Assembly: GCA_021199275.1 (NCBI GenBank)
Contig: JAJQIJ010000015.1
Location: 51,368 to 115,367, forward strand
Direction of reading: 5' to 3'
Length of the DNA: 64,000 nt
Source: Clostridiales bacterium
GTDB taxonomy: Bacteria > Bacillota > Clostridia > Oscillospirales > Acutalibacteraceae
Shown: positions 16,104 through 25,086 of the stretch, piece by piece
How the letters are laid out: each line of letters starts with the position of its first letter
How positions within the stretch are numbered: the first letter of the stretch is position 1
Position numbers and translations under genes: made by a program
The notes under the pieces: generated by a model
What the model was told of the DNA's origin: nothing
Databases searched by the model: none
The model's input: only the letters and a program-made list of their open reading frames with translations

Positions 16104-17252
16104 TCAGTTTTTACCTGCTGCGTTCTTTGAAAACAGTCTGTTTGCAAAGGAATTAATAAGCTTTGACGACGGCTTTTCACATATGTAATAGACCAGCACG
16201 CCCAACGCACCGGAAAAAGCAAGAGAAACTGCAATGGTTCGGTAAGCATGGTTTACAACAAAATCTGTGTTTGTCCAAAGGGTTTTTTGCAATATGTAAA
16301 ATGCAATTTGCTGCATTATATAAACAGAATATGAATATCTGCCGGCAAAGCCTATATATTTATTGTTTAAAAGTTTTGAAAAAAGACCTTTTTGTGCGAC
16401 AAAGCAAACTAAAAGAATGCAAAATGCAATAGCCCCGATTAATATGTTATCGCCCGCCTTGTCGCGCCAAAACATGTAAAATGCAAGGATTACGGCGCTT
16501 AATATTTCAGCTGCGCTTGAAATAATGAACGCCAAAGCCCGCGTTACAGGCGTATATTTATAATTTTTGACATAATCAAGGCTGTAAAATGCATTAAGCG
16601 AAGAGGCTATAAGCCAGCCAAAACCAATAAAGCCGACTGCCGTTAGCGCGCTCAAACTGAAAATGCCGTAAGCCGTGTCACGCGACAGCTTAAAGTCAGC
16701 GTAATTCAAAATTATTACAAAAGAAAAATAAGATAAAACGGCGGTTATAAGATTTACTATTTTTTCCTTTTTTATGCATCTTGCCAGAACAAAATAAAAA
16801 ATCAGCGCCCAAAACAGTGGCGAAACAAACCAGTTAATGCCGCTTGAGTTAGACGACACGCCGACAGCCTGTAAAAACAAAATGTTCATAAAAGACGTGT
16901 AAAAGTCGGCTTTGAAAAAAATTGCTGTAATAAACACAGACAGCGCCAGCACGCCCCAAAGCCGTGCGACTTTTCTAAGCACAAATTCGCCCACGCGCAT
17001 ATCAGGGCGTTTTATGTAAGATTTATAAAGGAAAAAGCCGCTTAAAATAAAAAAATAAATTACAATGCCGCCTGCAAAGTTTGAGCCCTTTGCCAGCTGT
17101 TCATAAAATGCAGACGAGTCAGTGTAAGAAATAATATTTGAATGCAAAATATGGTAATATACAATTACCAAAGAAAAAATTATTCTGAGAAAATCAATGT
17201 TATAAAATTTTTTTGTGTCTTTAAGCTTGTTAATATGAAACGCTCCTTTCAT
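16104..17252 (-). CDS. Membrane acyltransferase, acyltransferase-3 family
   Basis: About 380 residues and ten hydrophobic segments. N-terminal block FYNIDFLRIIFSLVIVYYHI and FFILSGFFLYKSYI are hallmarks of the OatA/WecH-type acyltransferase-3 family, which O-acetylate peptidoglycan, polysaccharides or small molecules. No extra SGNH domain. The start is doubtful: ATG 17252 lies only about 10 nt from the expected transcript start, and its best SD-like sequence (AAAGGAG) lies just inside the gene. Either translation is close to leaderless or a non-ATG codon just downstream (ATT near 17232) is used. Confidence 0.8.
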   Translation of the reverse strand: MKGAFHINKLKDTKKFYNIDFLRIIFSLVIVYYHILHSNIISYTDSSAFYEQLAKGSNFAGGIVIYFFILSGFFLYKSYIKRPDMRVGEFVLRKVARLWGVLALSVFITAIFFKADFYTSFMNILFLQAVGVSSNSSGINWFVSPLFWALIFYFVLARCIKKEKIVNLITAVLSYFSFVIILNYADFKLSRDTAYGIFSLSALTAVGFIGFGWLIASSLNAFYSLDYVKNYKYTPVTRALAFIISSAAEILSAVILAFYMFWRDKAGDNILIGAIAFCILLVCFVAQKGLFSKLLNNKYIGFAGRYSYSVYIMQQIAFYILQKTLWTNTDFVVNHAYRTIAVSLAFSGALGVLVYYICEKPSSKLINSFANRLFSKNAAGKN

Positions 17253-17268
17253 ATTTAATCACGAAAAA

Positions 17269-17297
17269 ATTGTAACATAAATTAACGAGTCAGTCAA
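17269..17297 (-). promoter_or_regulatory. Promoter of the acyltransferase/ABC unit
   Basis: Minus strand TTGACT (17292-17297), 17-nt spacer, TACAAT (17269-17274); predicted start near 17262. Confidence 0.72.
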
Positions 17298-17403
17298 GTA
17301 AAGCCTGCCGCTGTTTCAAATAATTCCTATGCGCCGCATAACGCGGCAAGCGCAGCCGCTGCTGCCCCACTGCGGGAATTTCATCACCGCCTATTAAATC
17401 ACA

Positions 17404-17426
17404 CCCCGCCACATTATGAGGCGGGG
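17404..17426 (-). terminator. Hairpin after the small membrane gene
   Basis: CCCCGCC (17404-17410) with GGCGGGG (17420-17426), 9-nt loop; followed on the minus strand by TGTGATTT, a poor T-run. Probably ends the spoVAD unit. The rest of 17298-17403 shows GC-rich short dyads (CCGCATAACGCGG) but no gene. Confidence 0.5.
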
Positions 17427-17452
17427 GTTATTTCCACTAAGAAGATATTCTT

Positions 17453-17599
17453 TTAATCTGCCTTAGACAGCATTAGCTTCATTGCCTGTATTGCCAAAAA
17501 AGCAATGCCAATTACACGCAGCACCTGTATAAGCATATAAAGCGAATTTATTACTTTTTGAAAAGAATCTATTACTTTAATATTATTTTTCAAGTCCAT
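17453..17599 (-). CDS. Small membrane protein co-transcribed with spoVAD
   Basis: 48 residues beginning MDLKNNIKVIDSFQKVINSL, with one hydrophobic stretch (VLRVIGIAFLAIQAM, about 26-40) and ending SKAD. Clear SD (AAGGGGTG, 5 nt before ATG). It starts 11 nt after the spoVAD stop, so it is translated from the same message and is probably a forespore or spore membrane protein. It takes the place where spoVAE would usually be, but is too short and unlike it. I do not recognise the family. Confidence 0.62.
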   Translation of the reverse strand: MDLKNNIKVIDSFQKVINSLYMLIQVLRVIGIAFLAIQAMKLMLSKAD

Positions 17600-17610
17600 G
17601 TTTTCACCCC

Positions 17611-18612
17611 TTATGATTCAAGCAGCACAGCGTGGGCAATTGACGGTATCGGGTTGCCCTGCTTGCTTGATGTCGGCGACATAAGAGCGCCCGTTGCCAC
17701 AAAAAGCACGCGCTTGAGCTTTAGCGAAGCCATTTGCTTCATAATATGTGAACACAGCACGCTTGCGCTGCAGCCGCAGCCTGAGCCGCCGCTGTTTACG
17801 TCTTGCTCGTCAAGGTTATAAATCAGCAGCCCGCAGTCGCGGTGCTTCTTTCTTATGTTTATTTTGCTTTCATCCTCGATAAGCTCATACAGCAGCAGGG
17901 AACCTGTATAACCCAAGTCGCCTGTCAGAATAATGTCATAATCGTCAGGGCCTGTATTGGTGGCTTGCATAAAGTCAACAATTGTTTTTTTTGCAGCCGG
18001 AGCCATTGCAGCGCCCATATTATTAGCGTCTGTTATGCCCAAATCGCAAATTGTGCCTATGGAAACAGCGGGAATTTTTATGCCGCTGCCCAGGCTTTCC
18101 ACCACCGCTGCACCGGCGCCTGTAACAGTCCACTGCGCGCTGGGCGGGCGCTGCCCGCCATATTCAAGGGGATACCTGAACTGCCTTTCAGACGAACAAA
18201 AGTGGCTTGACGTGGCCGCAACGGCACAGGACGCGCCGCAGTCAACCAGCATTGCGCCAAGAGCAAGCGACAACGCCATTGTGGAACACGCGCCGAACAG
18301 CCCTATTGACGGAATGTCAATATCTTTAAGCGCAAAGGCGCTGCCCATGCACTGGTCAAGCAAGTCGCCGCTTAAAACAAAATTTACGTCAGCAGAGCTT
18401 TTTTTTGCCTTTGCAAGCGCTCTTATAATAGCGTCATGCAAAAGAGCGGATTCAGCAAGCTCATATGACTGCTGGCCCATTGTCGTGTCTTCAAAAATGG
18501 CGTCAAAATCTTTTGCAAGCGGGCCTTCGCCCTCTTTCTTTCCGCACACGCCTGCAAAGCCGGTTATAACAGGCGGCTTTTCAAATTGAATTACTTTTTC
18601 GTTAATTTTCAT
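17611..18612 (-). CDS. spoVAD: Stage V sporulation protein AD
   Basis: 333 residues from MKINEKVIQFEKPPVITGFAG, matching the usual length (about 338); upstream in-frame starts would cross a terminator hairpin. Thiolase-like fold with conserved blocks DTTMGQQSYELAES, GACSTMALSLALGA, SSHFCSSERQFRYPLEYG and DEQDVNSGGSGCGCSA. SpoVAD binds dipicolinic acid and works with SpoVAC/SpoVAE to load it into the spore. No spoVAC or spoVAE is adjacent, an unusual isolation. The ATG sits right after a terminator T-run. Confidence 0.93.
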   Translation of the reverse strand: MKINEKVIQFEKPPVITGFAGVCGKKEGEGPLAKDFDAIFEDTTMGQQSYELAESALLHDAIIRALAKAKKSSADVNFVLSGDLLDQCMGSAFALKDIDIPSIGLFGACSTMALSLALGAMLVDCGASCAVAATSSHFCSSERQFRYPLEYGGQRPPSAQWTVTGAGAAVVESLGSGIKIPAVSIGTICDLGITDANNMGAAMAPAAKKTIVDFMQATNTGPDDYDIILTGDLGYTGSLLLYELIEDESKINIRKKHRDCGLLIYNLDEQDVNSGGSGCGCSASVLCSHIMKQMASLKLKRVLFVATGALMSPTSSKQGNPIPSIAHAVLLES

Positions 18613-18618
18613 AAAAAA

Positions 18619-18647
18619 CACCCCGGTCATTAATATTTTGACCGGGG
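18619..18647 (-). terminator. Terminator hairpin directly upstream of spoVAD ATG
   Basis: CCCCGGTCA (minus strand complement of 18639-18647) pairs with TGACCGGGG (18621-18629), 9-nt loop, then TGTTTTTT and the spoVAD ATG. It can stop transcripts from the fucosidase end of the long operon. GGGGTG in the 3' arm is the only SD-like sequence for spoVAD, so the hairpin may also hide the ribosome site. Confidence 0.68.
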
Positions 18648-18727
18648 ATTGGTGTTTTATTAAAAACTTATGGGGCAATGCCGCACGCATATTTAGGCGC
18701 CGCCGTAAAGCTTCGGCTGAAAAAATT

Positions 18728-20110
18728 TCATTCATAAAAGCCTATTTCGGAAATTACCGGGCTGCTGCGGCTTTGTCTTATAATTAAACGCGCGCCGCAG
18801 CATTTGGCGTTTTGAAGCTTAATTATTTTTTGTGCGCCGATAACAGTGCCGCCGTAAGCTTTTTTAAACTTTCCATTTGCTTTTTTTAAATAAATATCAA
18901 ACTTTTCAACGCGCTGAGAAAAGCGTATATCTTCTTTTATTATTATGTATTTGAGCCTTTTTTCACCGGAAAATTCAAAGTCTATATAGCCGTCTTTTTC
19001 ACAAAGCTCACCAAGGCTCTGCACAATAACGGGCTTTGCAGTCATTTCATTGATTTTTTTACCAAGCGCTGCCAGAGCCCTGACTTCCCTGCGGTGCACA
19101 GTTCCCTTATTTGTTGGCGGCACATTTAAAAGCAGCGTGCAGTTATTGCCAACTGAATTTAAATATATGTCAAACAGCCGTTTGCCGCTTTTTACACTGC
19201 CATTGGTTTTACTGTTCCAAAACCAGCCATTTCTTGTTGACACGTCAACCTCTGCGGGGTACCAGCAAAGTTCGTCAAATTGGCGCAAAACCTTTCTGCT
19301 GCCTAAGTCGGCGGTTTTTGAATTGAAATGCTGCATCTTTTTGGCCTGCGCTTCGCTGTGTTGGCTGTCTTTTGCAGTGGATTCGGCAGATTGCAGGTAT
19401 TTCGGCACAACTGAAAATTCACTTTTACGGGTAATGCCGCCCTCATTGCCGACCCACCTGATGTCCGGCCCGCAGATTGCAATATTAGCCTTTGGCTGAA
19501 GGGCTCTTACTATTTTGTAATAGCGCTGCCAGTCATATGTAAAATCTTTTGCACCGGCGCCCTTTGCACCGTCAAACCAAACCTCGAAAATTTCACCGTA
19601 GCCGATAAGCAGCTCTGTAAGCTGGTCGCAAAAATAATTGTTATATTGCGGCGTGCCATAGCTTTTTTCGTGCATGTCCCACGGTGAAAGATAAATGCCG
19701 AAATCCAAACCGGCCTTTTTGCATTCAGCGGCAACTTTTTTTACAATATCTTCTTTATAAGGCGAATTTTCAACAGAAAAGTCTGTGTATTTTGTGTGCC
19801 ACAAACAAAAGCCGTCGTGATGCTTGCAGGTTAAAATAAGCCCCGTGGCTCCGGCTGATTTAATTGCCCCCACCCACTGTTCGACTTTAATTTTTTGTAT
19901 ATTGAAATCTTTCGGCGTTTCAACACCGGCGCCCCATTCCCTGCCGGTGCAGGTGTTCATGCCGAAGTGCACAAAACAGTAAAACGGCTTGCGCGCAAGG
20001 CGAAACTGTGCGGCAGACGGCCTGACTGAAATAAGCCTTTCAACCTCTTGCCCGCCAAGCTCGCAGCCGTTATTATTGCTTGTCCAGTTTTTATCAAATG
20101 AATTTAGCAT
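18728..20110 (-). CDS. Alpha-L-fucosidase, GH29 family
   Basis: 460 residues. GH29 features: KPFYCFVHFGMNTCTGREWG, GLILTCKHHDGFCLWHTKYTD, DFGIYLSPWDMHE and the nucleophile Asp in FEVWFDGAKG; a small beta-sandwich C-terminal part (LRYIIIKEDIRFSQRVEKFDIYL-like) follows. No signal peptide, so it acts inside the cell on imported fuco-oligosaccharides. Cleaves terminal alpha-fucose, as from mucin or milk glycans, fitting a gut habitat. It is the last gene of the long minus-strand run, 44 nt after leuS, and no sugar transporter is near. Confidence 0.86.
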   Translation of the reverse strand: MLNSFDKNWTSNNNGCELGGQEVERLISVRPSAAQFRLARKPFYCFVHFGMNTCTGREWGAGVETPKDFNIQKIKVEQWVGAIKSAGATGLILTCKHHDGFCLWHTKYTDFSVENSPYKEDIVKKVAAECKKAGLDFGIYLSPWDMHEKSYGTPQYNNYFCDQLTELLIGYGEIFEVWFDGAKGAGAKDFTYDWQRYYKIVRALQPKANIAICGPDIRWVGNEGGITRKSEFSVVPKYLQSAESTAKDSQHSEAQAKKMQHFNSKTADLGSRKVLRQFDELCWYPAEVDVSTRNGWFWNSKTNGSVKSGKRLFDIYLNSVGNNCTLLLNVPPTNKGTVHRREVRALAALGKKINEMTAKPVIVQSLGELCEKDGYIDFEFSGEKRLKYIIIKEDIRFSQRVEKFDIYLKKANGKFKKAYGGTVIGAQKIIKLQNAKCCGARLIIRQSRSSPVISEIGFYE

Positions 20111-20154
20111 TTAATCGCCTTTAATCACATTATCGCCTAAAAATTTAAGCTTTT

Positions 20155-22563
20155 TTATACAGCCACAATATTAACCAGCTTGCCCTTAACATAAATTTCT
20201 TTTTTTATTGTTTTACCGGCTATTGCAGATGAAATTTTTTCGTCTTTCTTTGCAAGCGCCAGCACTTCGCTTTCAGTCATATCAAGCGGAACAGTAATTC
20301 TTGAACGCACCTTGCCCATTATTTGAATGGCAATTTCAGCGCTGTTTTCGGCAGTTTTTGCTTCGTCATATTCACACCATTTGGCTTCGTTTACCATGCC
20401 GCCGAAGCCGATGAACTGCCACATTTCTTCAGTAACATGAGGCGCAAACGGGTTAAACAGAATTGTAAACGCCCGCAATTCGCCTTTAGTAACTGACCCC
20501 TTGTCATATATTTTGTTTAAAAGCGACATGAGCGCGGCAATCGCGGTGTTGCACTTTAAAGAGTCAATATCTGCTGTTACTTTCTTTATGGTTTTATGAA
20601 ATGCAGCTTCAAGCTCTGGGCTGAATTCGTCAGATTCGGTAACAATGCCCTGCAAATTATAAAAGCGCTCTATAAACCTTTTACAGCCTTTAATTGAATC
20701 TGAATTCCACGGCGCGGACTTTTCAAAGTCGCCTATAAACATTTCATAAAGGCGCATTGTGTCTGCCCCGTATTTGTCTACAATTTCATCAGGGTTAACC
20801 ACATTGCCGCGTGATTTGCTCATTTTTTCGCCGTTTTCACCCAAAATCATGCCATGAGACGTGCGCTTTTTATAAGGCTCGCTTGTTGGCACAACGCCTA
20901 TATCATAAAGAAATTTATGCCAAAAACGGCTGTAAAGCAGATGCAGCGTGGTGTGTTCCATGCCGCCGTTATACCAGTCAACCGGAGTCCAGTATTCAAG
21001 CGCTTCCTTTGAAGCAATGGCTTTGTCATTATGCGGGTCAGTATATCTTAAAAAGTACCATGAAGAACCCGCCCACTGCGGCATGGTGTCAGTTTCTCTT
21101 TTAGCCGGAGCGCCGCATTTAGGGCATGTAGTATTAACCCAGTCAGTAATTTTTGCAAGCGGCGATTCGCCAGTGTCTGTCGGTTCATATGAACTAACCT
21201 GCGGCAACTCAAGCGGCAGCTCGCTTTCAGGCAGCGGCACCCAGCCGCATTTGTCACAGTGCACCACTGGAATAGGCTCGCCCCAGTAACGCTGGCGTGA
21301 AAATACCCAGTCGCGCAGCTTAAAGTTAACTTTTCCGCGGCCCTTACCCTCTTTTTGAAGCCAGTCTATCATTTTTTTCTTAGCTTCTTCAACACTCAGC
21401 CCGGTAATAAAGCCGCTGTTAACTATTTTACCGCTTGCACAGTCTGTAAATGCTTCTTCCTGAACATTTTTGCCGCCGGCAACAACTTCTATAATAGGCA
21501 AAGAAAATTTCTTTGCAAATTCAAAGTCACGCGTGTCATGCGCGGGCACCGCCATAATTGCGCCTGTGCCATAGCTTGTAAGTACATAGTCTGAAATGAA
21601 AATAGGTATTTGTGCGTTATTTACAGGGTTTATTCCCATAACGCCGTCAAGGCAAACACCTGTTTTGTCTTTGTTAAGCTCTGTTCTTTCAAAATCGCTT
21701 TTGCGCGCTGCCTCTTGCTGATATTGGCGAACTTCCTTAATATTCTTTATTATGCCCGCCCATTTTTCTATATAGGGGTGTTCAGGTGAAATAACCATAT
21801 AGGTGGCGCCGAAAAGCGTGTCGCACCTTGTGGTGTACACAGTCAGCACATCGCCGGCTGTGGTGTTGAAATCAACCTCTGCGCCGGTGCTTCTGCCAAT
21901 CCAGTTGCGCTGCTGCACCTTAACCCTGTCAATAAAATCAACATCGTCAAGGTCTTTTTGCAGCCTGTCAGCATATTCGGTTATCTTAAGCATCCACTGG
22001 CTCTGATTTTTACGAATTACTTCTGAGCCGCAGCGCTCGCACACGCCGTTTACAACTTCCTCATTGGCAAGAACACATTTGCACGAAGTACACCAGTTAA
22101 CCGCCATTTCTTTTTTATATGCAAGTCCTTTTTTAAAAAGCTGCACAAAAATCCACTGAGTCCATTTATAATATTCGGGGTCTGTTGTGTTTATTTCACG
22201 GCTCCAGTCAAAAGAAAAGCCAAGAGCTTGCAGCTGCTCTTTAAAATGAGCTATATTATTTTTAGTAACAACTGCCGGGTGGACGTGGTTTTTAATAGCG
22301 TAATTTTCAGTTGGCAGCCCGAAAGCGTCCCACCCCATGGGGTAAAGCACATTATAGCCCTCAAGGCGCTTTTTGCGCGCAACTATGTCGAGAGCTGTGT
22401 ATGAACGCGGGTGCCCAACGTGAAGCCCCTGCCCGCTTGGGTAAGGAAATTCAACAAGGCAATAAAATTTTGGCAGCGTGTAATCGTCTTTAGCAGCAAA
22501 AGTGTTTTCGCTGTACCAAATGTTTTGCCACTTTTTTTCAATGGCTTTAAAATCATAATTCAT
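20155..22563 (-). CDS. leuS: Leucyl-tRNA synthetase
   Basis: 802 residues from [19 protein letters not shown] 8 nt ahead supports this ATG over the GTG at 22572. Class I motifs: [13 protein letters not shown] (HIGH) and [10 protein letters not shown] (KMSKS), a CP1 editing domain, and two zinc-type CxxC pairs (CTSCKCV, CERC; later CDKCG, CPKCG). Charges tRNA-Leu; two tRNA-Leu genes lie at 3438-3648. No T-box leader is visible: the gene follows rsfS by 5 nt. Confidence 0.98.
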   Translation of the reverse strand: MNYDFKAIEKKWQNIWYSENTFAAKDDYTLPKFYCLVEFPYPSGQGLHVGHPRSYTALDIVARKKRLEGYNVLYPMGWDAFGLPTENYAIKNHVHPAVVTKNNIAHFKEQLQALGFSFDWSREINTTDPEYYKWTQWIFVQLFKKGLAYKKEMAVNWCTSCKCVLANEEVVNGVCERCGSEVIRKNQSQWMLKITEYADRLQKDLDDVDFIDRVKVQQRNWIGRSTGAEVDFNTTAGDVLTVYTTRCDTLFGATYMVISPEHPYIEKWAGIIKNIKEVRQYQQEAARKSDFERTELNKDKTGVCLDGVMGINPVNNAQIPIFISDYVLTSYGTGAIMAVPAHDTRDFEFAKKFSLPIIEVVAGGKNVQEEAFTDCASGKIVNSGFITGLSVEEAKKKMIDWLQKEGKGRGKVNFKLRDWVFSRQRYWGEPIPVVHCDKCGWVPLPESELPLELPQVSSYEPTDTGESPLAKITDWVNTTCPKCGAPAKRETDTMPQWAGSSWYFLRYTDPHNDKAIASKEALEYWTPVDWYNGGMEHTTLHLLYSRFWHKFLYDIGVVPTSEPYKKRTSHGMILGENGEKMSKSRGNVVNPDEIVDKYGADTMRLYEMFIGDFEKSAPWNSDSIKGCKRFIERFYNLQGIVTESDEFSPELEAAFHKTIKKVTADIDSLKCNTAIAALMSLLNKIYDKGSVTKGELRAFTILFNPFAPHVTEEMWQFIGFGGMVNEAKWCEYDEAKTAENSAEIAIQIMGKVRSRITVPLDMTESEVLALAKKDEKISSAIAGKTIKKEIYVKGKLVNIVAV

Positions 22564-22568
22564 ATATG

Positions 22569-22922
22569 TCACTCCCCTAAGAAATTCTTTATGTCAATGC
22601 TTTCCCCGTCTTCCCACAGATGTTCTAGCTTGAAATATTCCCTTTGTTCGCTGTAAAAAACATGAATTACCGCAGTTGCATAGTCAAGGCAAATCCAGCC
22701 GGACTGCCTGCCTTCAATATGGTGCGGCTCTTCGCCGGCTTCGCGCAGCTTAAATTCAATTTCATCTGCTATGGTTTTAATCTGTGTTGAGGAATCACCG
22801 GTTATAAGCACAAAATAATCTGCCAACACAGAAATTTCCCTGACTTTAATAACCTGAATGTCTCTGCCCTTTTTGGCGTCTGCCGTTTTAACGGCAAGTT
22901 CAACAATGTCAATTGATTTCAT
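22569..22922 (-). CDS. rsfS: Ribosomal silencing factor RsfS
   Basis: 117 residues, the normal length, with the DUF143 pattern [42 protein letters not shown] and [10 protein letters not shown]. RsfS binds uL14 and blocks 30S-50S joining when nutrients are low. Lies in the classic nadD-yqeK-rsfS order. Confidence 0.95.
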   Translation of the reverse strand: MKSIDIVELAVKTADAKKGRDIQVIKVREISVLADYFVLITGDSSTQIKTIADEIEFKLREAGEEPHHIEGRQSGWICLDYATAVIHVFYSEQREYFKLEHLWEDGESIDIKNFLGE

Positions 22923-22931
22923 TATATATAT

Positions 22932-23510
22932 TTATTCCTTCCCATTGATTTGAAATAAAATTGAATTATAGCATTCAATTGTGTCTGTATGCACGAAACG
23001 ATTATTTGCAAGCAAATTGTTAATAGTGTATTTAAGTGCGTAAAGCATAGCGCCGTTTAAGTCCCTTTCAGCTTTTTGGCGCATTATTTCAACGTCCGGG
23101 TAGCTCCTGTCCGCTGATATTAAGTCGGCGGTGTAAAGCACCTTTTCGGCAGTTGACATGCCGGCGCGCCCCGTTGTGTGGAAACGAATAGGGGCAAGAA
23201 TTTCGCGCTCGTCAATAGAAAGCTCCAGCGCACAGTAAGCCGCACCGGCAATTTGGTGGTAAACCTGCGGCGTCTGTTTTTGCACGGTGGTCAGGCTTTC
23301 ACCGGCTTTGGCTATATATTCAAGCTGCACTTCAATACTTTCCTCTTTCATAATATCGTGCAAAATTCCGCTTATATACGCCTTGTCAGCGTCAGCGCCG
23401 TATTTTAAAGCAAGCATTCGCGCGCTTTCAGCAACGCAAAGCGAATGCCGGTAGCGCTTTTCAGACAAACGCGCCTTAATTATTTCCTTAAAATTGTTTA
23501 CATTATACAC
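22932..23510 (-). CDS. yqeK: HD-domain hydrolase YqeK (Ap4A hydrolase type)
   Basis: 192 residues if read from GTG 23510, which overlaps the nadD stop (GTGTATAA); longer starts would lie far inside nadD. HD-domain metal residues are visible: RHSLCVAESAR, GILHDIMKEE, QIAGAAYCA, and late TADLISADRSYPDVE. Family members split diadenosine tetraphosphate into two ADP. Standard neighbour of nadD and rsfS. Confidence 0.9.
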   Translation of the reverse strand: MYNVNNFKEIIKARLSEKRYRHSLCVAESARMLALKYGADADKAYISGILHDIMKEESIEVQLEYIAKAGESLTTVQKQTPQVYHQIAGAAYCALELSIDEREILAPIRFHTTGRAGMSTAEKVLYTADLISADRSYPDVEIMRQKAERDLNGAMLYALKYTINNLLANNRFVHTDTIECYNSILFQINGKE

Positions 23511-24117
23511 CGTAAAGTCCCTTACTTTCAATATAATTATAAACTTTATTGTTAAGAAAGGCGGAAAAATCTGCGCCGCTTTTAATTTTTTGGCGAATTT
23601 CACTGCTTGCAGCCGGAATTTCAGCGCTGTTTGAAATTATATAATTTCCGCCACCTAAATATTTACCGGCATATGAAATCATATCTTGCCGTGACGCACC
23701 TGCCCGGCGCGCAGTATATAAAACAACTTCAGACAAAAGCTCTTTATATTTAAACCATTTATGAAAATTTAAAAATTCGTCTGCGCCGATTATAAGGTAA
23801 TATTCAATATTTTTTGTTTTAAACTCTTTTTCAAAACTGTCTTTCAGTTCAAAAAAAGTGTCATAAGTGTAGCTCTTCCCCGGCCTTTCAAATTCAATTT
23901 CGCAAATGCGCACATTGTTGAAATCTGAAAACGCAAGGCTGAGCATATGCGCCCTGTCGCCCTTAGAAGCAAGCGCAGGCAAATTTTTGTGCGGCGGGTC
24001 AGCCGTGGGCACTAATATTAGCAAATCCGGCGAAATATCGGCAACACAGCTTTGTGCAAGCGCAGTGTGCCCGTTGTGCACAGGGTCAAACGCCCCGCCG
24101 AAAATTGCTATTTTCAT
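23503..24117 (-). CDS. nadD: Nicotinate-nucleotide adenylyltransferase
   Basis: 204 residues from MKIAIFGGAFDPVHNGHTAL, holding the nucleotidyltransferase GGxFDPxHxGH motif; the late ISNSAEIPAASSEIRQKI carries the family SSTxIR-like motif. Makes nicotinate adenine dinucleotide in NAD synthesis. ATG 24117 lies inside the last 32 nt of yhbY in another frame, a real overlap. Confidence 0.95.
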   Translation of the reverse strand: MKIAIFGGAFDPVHNGHTALAQSCVADISPDLLILVPTADPPHKNLPALASKGDRAHMLSLAFSDFNNVRICEIEFERPGKSYTYDTFFELKDSFEKEFKTKNIEYYLIIGADEFLNFHKWFKYKELLSEVVLYTARRAGASRQDMISYAGKYLGGGNYIISNSAEIPAASSEIRQKIKSGADFSAFLNNKVYNYIESKGLYGV

Positions 24118-24481
24118 GCTTAGCCCTGTCCTTTCCGCCCTTTGCAGCTCTTTTAGCAGGCGTTTTTGCTGAATTATAAGCAAGCTTTTTCTTGGCTGTT
24201 CTTTCTTTTTCGAGCTTTTCAGACTTTCTGTATAAAACAATAACGCCGCCTATTACCTGCACAATGTCGGCATTAAGGGCTAAAGCGGCTTCGTTTGCGA
24301 ACTGCCTGGGGGTTTGCGGCGCTGTTTCAAGATGGACTTTAACTTTTATAAGTTCCCTTGCTTCCAACGCGTCTGAAAGCTGTGAAAGCAGATTCGCTGA
24401 AACGCCGTCTTTTCCAATTTGAAAAATCGGCTCAAGTGAATTTGCCGCAGCCCTTAATTTGGCTCTTTCTTTTGAAGTCAT
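24086..24481 (-). CDS. yhbY: CRM-domain RNA-binding protein YhbY
   Basis: 131 residues: a CRM domain (about 1-97; LEPIFQIGKDGVSANL, REL IKVKV region, GGVIVLYRKSEK) plus a lysine/arginine-rich tail of about 30 residues beyond the usual end. YhbY proteins bind pre-50S ribosomes. The basic tail is encoded by DNA that also holds the nadD start in another frame. Confidence 0.9.
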   Translation of the reverse strand: MTSKERAKLRAAANSLEPIFQIGKDGVSANLLSQLSDALEARELIKVKVHLETAPQTPRQFANEAALALNADIVQVIGGVIVLYRKSEKLEKERTAKKKLAYNSAKTPAKRAAKGGKDRAKHENSNFRRGV

Positions 24482-24485
24482 AATT

Positions 24486-25085
24486 TTAACCTTCGTTTTC
24501 TATCATTTTTTTAAGTTCGCCGGCAAAAAGGCGCAGGGCGCGGCCGCGGTGGCTTACCGCGTCTTTTTCTTTTGGCGTATATCTTGCAAATGTTCTGCCG
24601 TTTATAATAAACAGTGGGTCATAACCAAAGCCGCCTGTCCCGTCGCACTCAAAACCTATTTTTCCGCTGCATTCGCCCCTTACAGATATTTCGCGCCCGT
24701 CTGGAAATACGCAGCAAATTGCGCTGATGTAATGAGCGCCTCTTTCGCTTTCAGGCACGCCGGCAAGTTTTTTTAGCAGCAGCTCGTTATTTTTTTCATC
24801 ATTGCCGTGTTCGCCCGAAAAACGCGCCGAATAAACGCCCGGGGCGCCGCCCAGATAATCTACCATTAGCCCGCTGTCGTCTGCAACTGCGGGCAGGTTT
24901 GTAGCATGCAGTGCGGAAAGCGCCTTGATTTTTGCATTTTCTTCAAATGTAGTGCCGGTTTCTTCAACGTCCGGCAAATCAATGCCAAGCTTTTTTGCAG
25001 TCAAAACATTAATATTAAGCGGCTCTAAAATACGCTGCATTTCATCAAGCTTTTTTATGTTATTTGTAGCTAAAACCAAGTCCAT
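24486..25085 (-). CDS. rdgB: XTP/dITP diphosphatase (RdgB/HAM1)
   Basis: 199 residues from [17 protein letters not shown]. Motifs [29 protein letters not shown] (substrate pocket) and SHRGRAL near the end match RdgB, which removes non-canonical purine nucleoside triphosphates. GGAG lies 9 nt before this ATG; a start at 25094 is less well placed. The ftsY TGA stop is 1 nt upstream. Confidence 0.95.
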   Translation of the reverse strand: MDLVLATNNIKKLDEMQRILEPLNINVLTAKKLGIDLPDVEETGTTFEENAKIKALSALHATNLPAVADDSGLMVDYLGGAPGVYSARFSGEHGNDEKNNELLLKKLAGVPESERGAHYISAICCVFPDGREISVRGECSGKIGFECDGTGGFGYDPLFIINGRTFARYTPKEKDAVSHRGRALRLFAGELKKMIENEG

Positions 25086-25086
25086 A

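Noticed and set aside
18612..18728. Sigma G promoter for spoVAD
   Set aside because: CATAAG-like -10 candidates have no matching -35 at the right distance; not strong enough to annotate.
20155..22922. T-box leader controlling leuS
   Set aside because: leuS follows rsfS by only 5 nt; no T-box sequence or specifier stem is possible there.
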